13,820 nucleotides of DNA, from assembly GCA_964348955.1 (NCBI GenBank), contig CAYGEN010000021.1, positions 1 to 13,820 of the forward strand. Direction: 5' to 3'. A model generated the notes under the pieces. The model had not been told where the DNA came from. It worked only from the letters and a program-made list of their open reading frames with translations, and ran no database searches. Within the stretch, counting starts at the first letter, position 1, and each line of letters starts with the position of its first letter. Position numbers and translations under genes: made by a program. The DNA comes from 2-01-FULL-51-21 sp964348955 (lineage in GTDB: Bacteria; Patescibacteriota; Minisyncoccia; Phycocordibacterales; 2-01-FULL-51-21). Of this stretch, positions 13,045-13,820 are shown piece by piece.

Positions 13045-13248
13045 TTATCGCTCAATATACGGAAGAAGCCCCATAAAACGCGCGCGCTTGACGGCCTGTG
13101 CAAGCTCACGCTGGTGCTTTGCCGAAAGACCATTCCTGCGGCGCGCAAGAATGCGCCCATGCGGATTTAAAAATTTCTTCAGAAGCTCCACATCCTTGTA
13201 GTCAATATGATGGACGCTCTTGGAAGAAAAATGCTCGTTTTGTTTCAT
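13045..13248 (-). CDS. rpsR: 30S ribosomal protein bS18
   Basis: The product is 67 residues, near the usual 70-80. bS18 is a small-subunit platform protein that binds 16S rRNA together with bS6. The signature is clear: 'IDYKDVELLKKFLNPHGRIL' (15-34), then 'ARRRNGLSAKHQRELAQAVK' (35-54) and 'RARFMGLLPYIER' (55-67). It starts 4 bases after the ssb stop and is the last gene of the rpsF-ssb-rpsR operon. Translation is probably coupled to ssb, since no separate Shine-Dalgarno is visible. Confidence 0.97.
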   Translation of the reverse strand: MKQNEHFSSKSVHHIDYKDVELLKKFLNPHGRILARRRNGLSAKHQRELAQAVKRARFMGLLPYIER

Positions 13249-13252
13249 AAAA

Positions 13253-13702
13253 TTAAAAAGGAATATCTTCCGGATTAATGTCTTCCTCCGGGTACTCTAT
13301 AGCGTCTCCTTCAGACTTTTTCTTTTCTGAAGCGCCTTCTGATGGAGCGGTCGCCCCCACTCCCGCCCCGGTGCCCGCGCCACGCGGTCCGAACTGCACG
13401 CGGTCGGCGATGATGTCAGTGCGATATTTTTTGACACCCTCGGCGTCCCAACTACGCGTCTGGAGCCGCCCCTCCACAAGCACTGAATTGCCCTTTTTCA
13501 GATACTGGGCAGTGGTTTCTGCCTGGCGTCCAAACACGACCACGTTGTGGAATTCGGTACTCTCTTGCTTTGCCCCATCGCGGTCTTTCCAAACCCGATT
13601 GGTCGCGACAGAAAAAGAAGTCACCTGCACACCCGAAGGGAGGGAGCGCAACTCCGGGTCGCGCGTGAGATTGCCGATGATGAATACCTTGTTGAGATAC
13701 AT
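13253..13702 (-). CDS. ssb: Single-stranded DNA-binding protein
   Basis: The product is 149 residues. SSB coats single-stranded DNA in replication, repair and recombination and recruits partner proteins through its C-terminal tip. The OB fold covers about residues 1-108 ('MYLNKVFIIGNLTRDPELRS', 'TSFSVATNRVWKD', 'FHNVVVFGRQAETTAQYLKK', 'GNSVLVEGRLQTRSW'). A low-complexity Gly/Ala/Ser linker (108-135) follows, then an acidic tail ending EDIPF, the canonical partner-binding tip. It sits between rpsF and rpsR, the classic arrangement. The gap from the rpsF stop is 56 bases, and no strong Shine-Dalgarno precedes the ATG. Confidence 0.97.
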   Translation of the reverse strand: MYLNKVFIIGNLTRDPELRSLPSGVQVTSFSVATNRVWKDRDGAKQESTEFHNVVVFGRQAETTAQYLKKGNSVLVEGRLQTRSWDAEGVKKYRTDIIADRVQFGPRGAGTGAGVGATAPSEGASEKKKSEGDAIEYPEEDINPEDIPF

Positions 13703-13758
13703 GTTTGGTTCACTCTTGGAAAATAATATCTTCTGTTCCTTTCTGCTCCTTATTTTTC

Positions 13759-13820
13759 TTACTCTATCACCAACTCCGCAATCGTCCTATCAAGCTCCTC
13801 TTCCGTTAAAACTGGCTTCT
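13759..13820 (-). CDS. rpsF: 30S ribosomal protein bS6, C-terminal fragment
   Basis: Only the last 19 complete codons are inside the window; the gene continues beyond 13820. The tail reads KPVLTEEELDRTIAELVIE and ends with TAA at 13761-13759. Assignment to bS6 rests mainly on position, because rpsF-ssb-rpsR is the standard order and this is the gene immediately upstream of ssb on the same strand. The acidic helical tail fits the C-terminal extensions seen in some bS6 proteins. The alternative is an unrelated upstream gene. Confidence 0.65.
   Translation of the reverse strand, partial: KPVLTEEELDRTIAELVIE

Overview
The window looks like a chromosomal segment of a Candidate Phyla Radiation (Patescibacteria) bacterium, most likely a Parcubacteria-type lineage. 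The reasons are: exported proteins that begin with the 'LTEAQI..I..LL..FGAD' helical module; genes with almost no Shine-Dalgarno sequences and several -10 boxes so close to the start codon that the mRNA would be leaderless or nearly so; an EF-P with a non-canonical tip loop; and compact core genes (RecA without an acidic tail, a 722-residue FtsK). This is an inference from sequence features, not from a database match.

Left part (1-5779), mostly minus strand: a short 3' end of an unresolved plus-strand transcript with a terminator; then, reading leftwards from 5779, a 1206-residue secreted multi-domain surface protein, a 267-residue anchored relative carrying one copy of the same beta module, a membrane-anchored TPR protein, and a 53-residue one-helix membrane protein. 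Two tandem hairpin terminators separate the large surface gene from its smaller relative. This block appears to be cell-surface machinery.

Middle (5780-7459): a 717-base stretch without a convincing protein gene. It holds a good minus-strand promoter inside a palindrome, followed by a series of hairpins and a possible 31-residue leader peptide. Next is a minus-strand 258-residue protein (helical domain plus winged helix) whose promoter, leader and start codon carry a repeated TAATGGACA element. It is divergent from ftsK and looks autoregulated.

Right part (7460-13820): ftsK, a small anchored Ig-like protein and recA form a plus-strand run (DNA translocation and recombination) ending in a strong terminator. 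Convergent to it is a minus-strand pair, an ECF-like sigma-70 factor and a small two-helix membrane protein 3 bases downstream. Divergent from the sigma gene is efp (elongation factor P). Finally the classic rpsF-ssb-rpsR operon lies on the minus strand, with rpsF cut by the window edge. A 208-base hairpin-rich spacer separates the convergent efp and rpsR genes.

The most interesting observations are the TAATGGACA operator array of the winged-helix gene and its in-gene echoes, the hairpin-rich 5.8-6.25 kb region with its promoter-spanning palindrome, the modular surface-protein pair, and the atypical EF-P tip.
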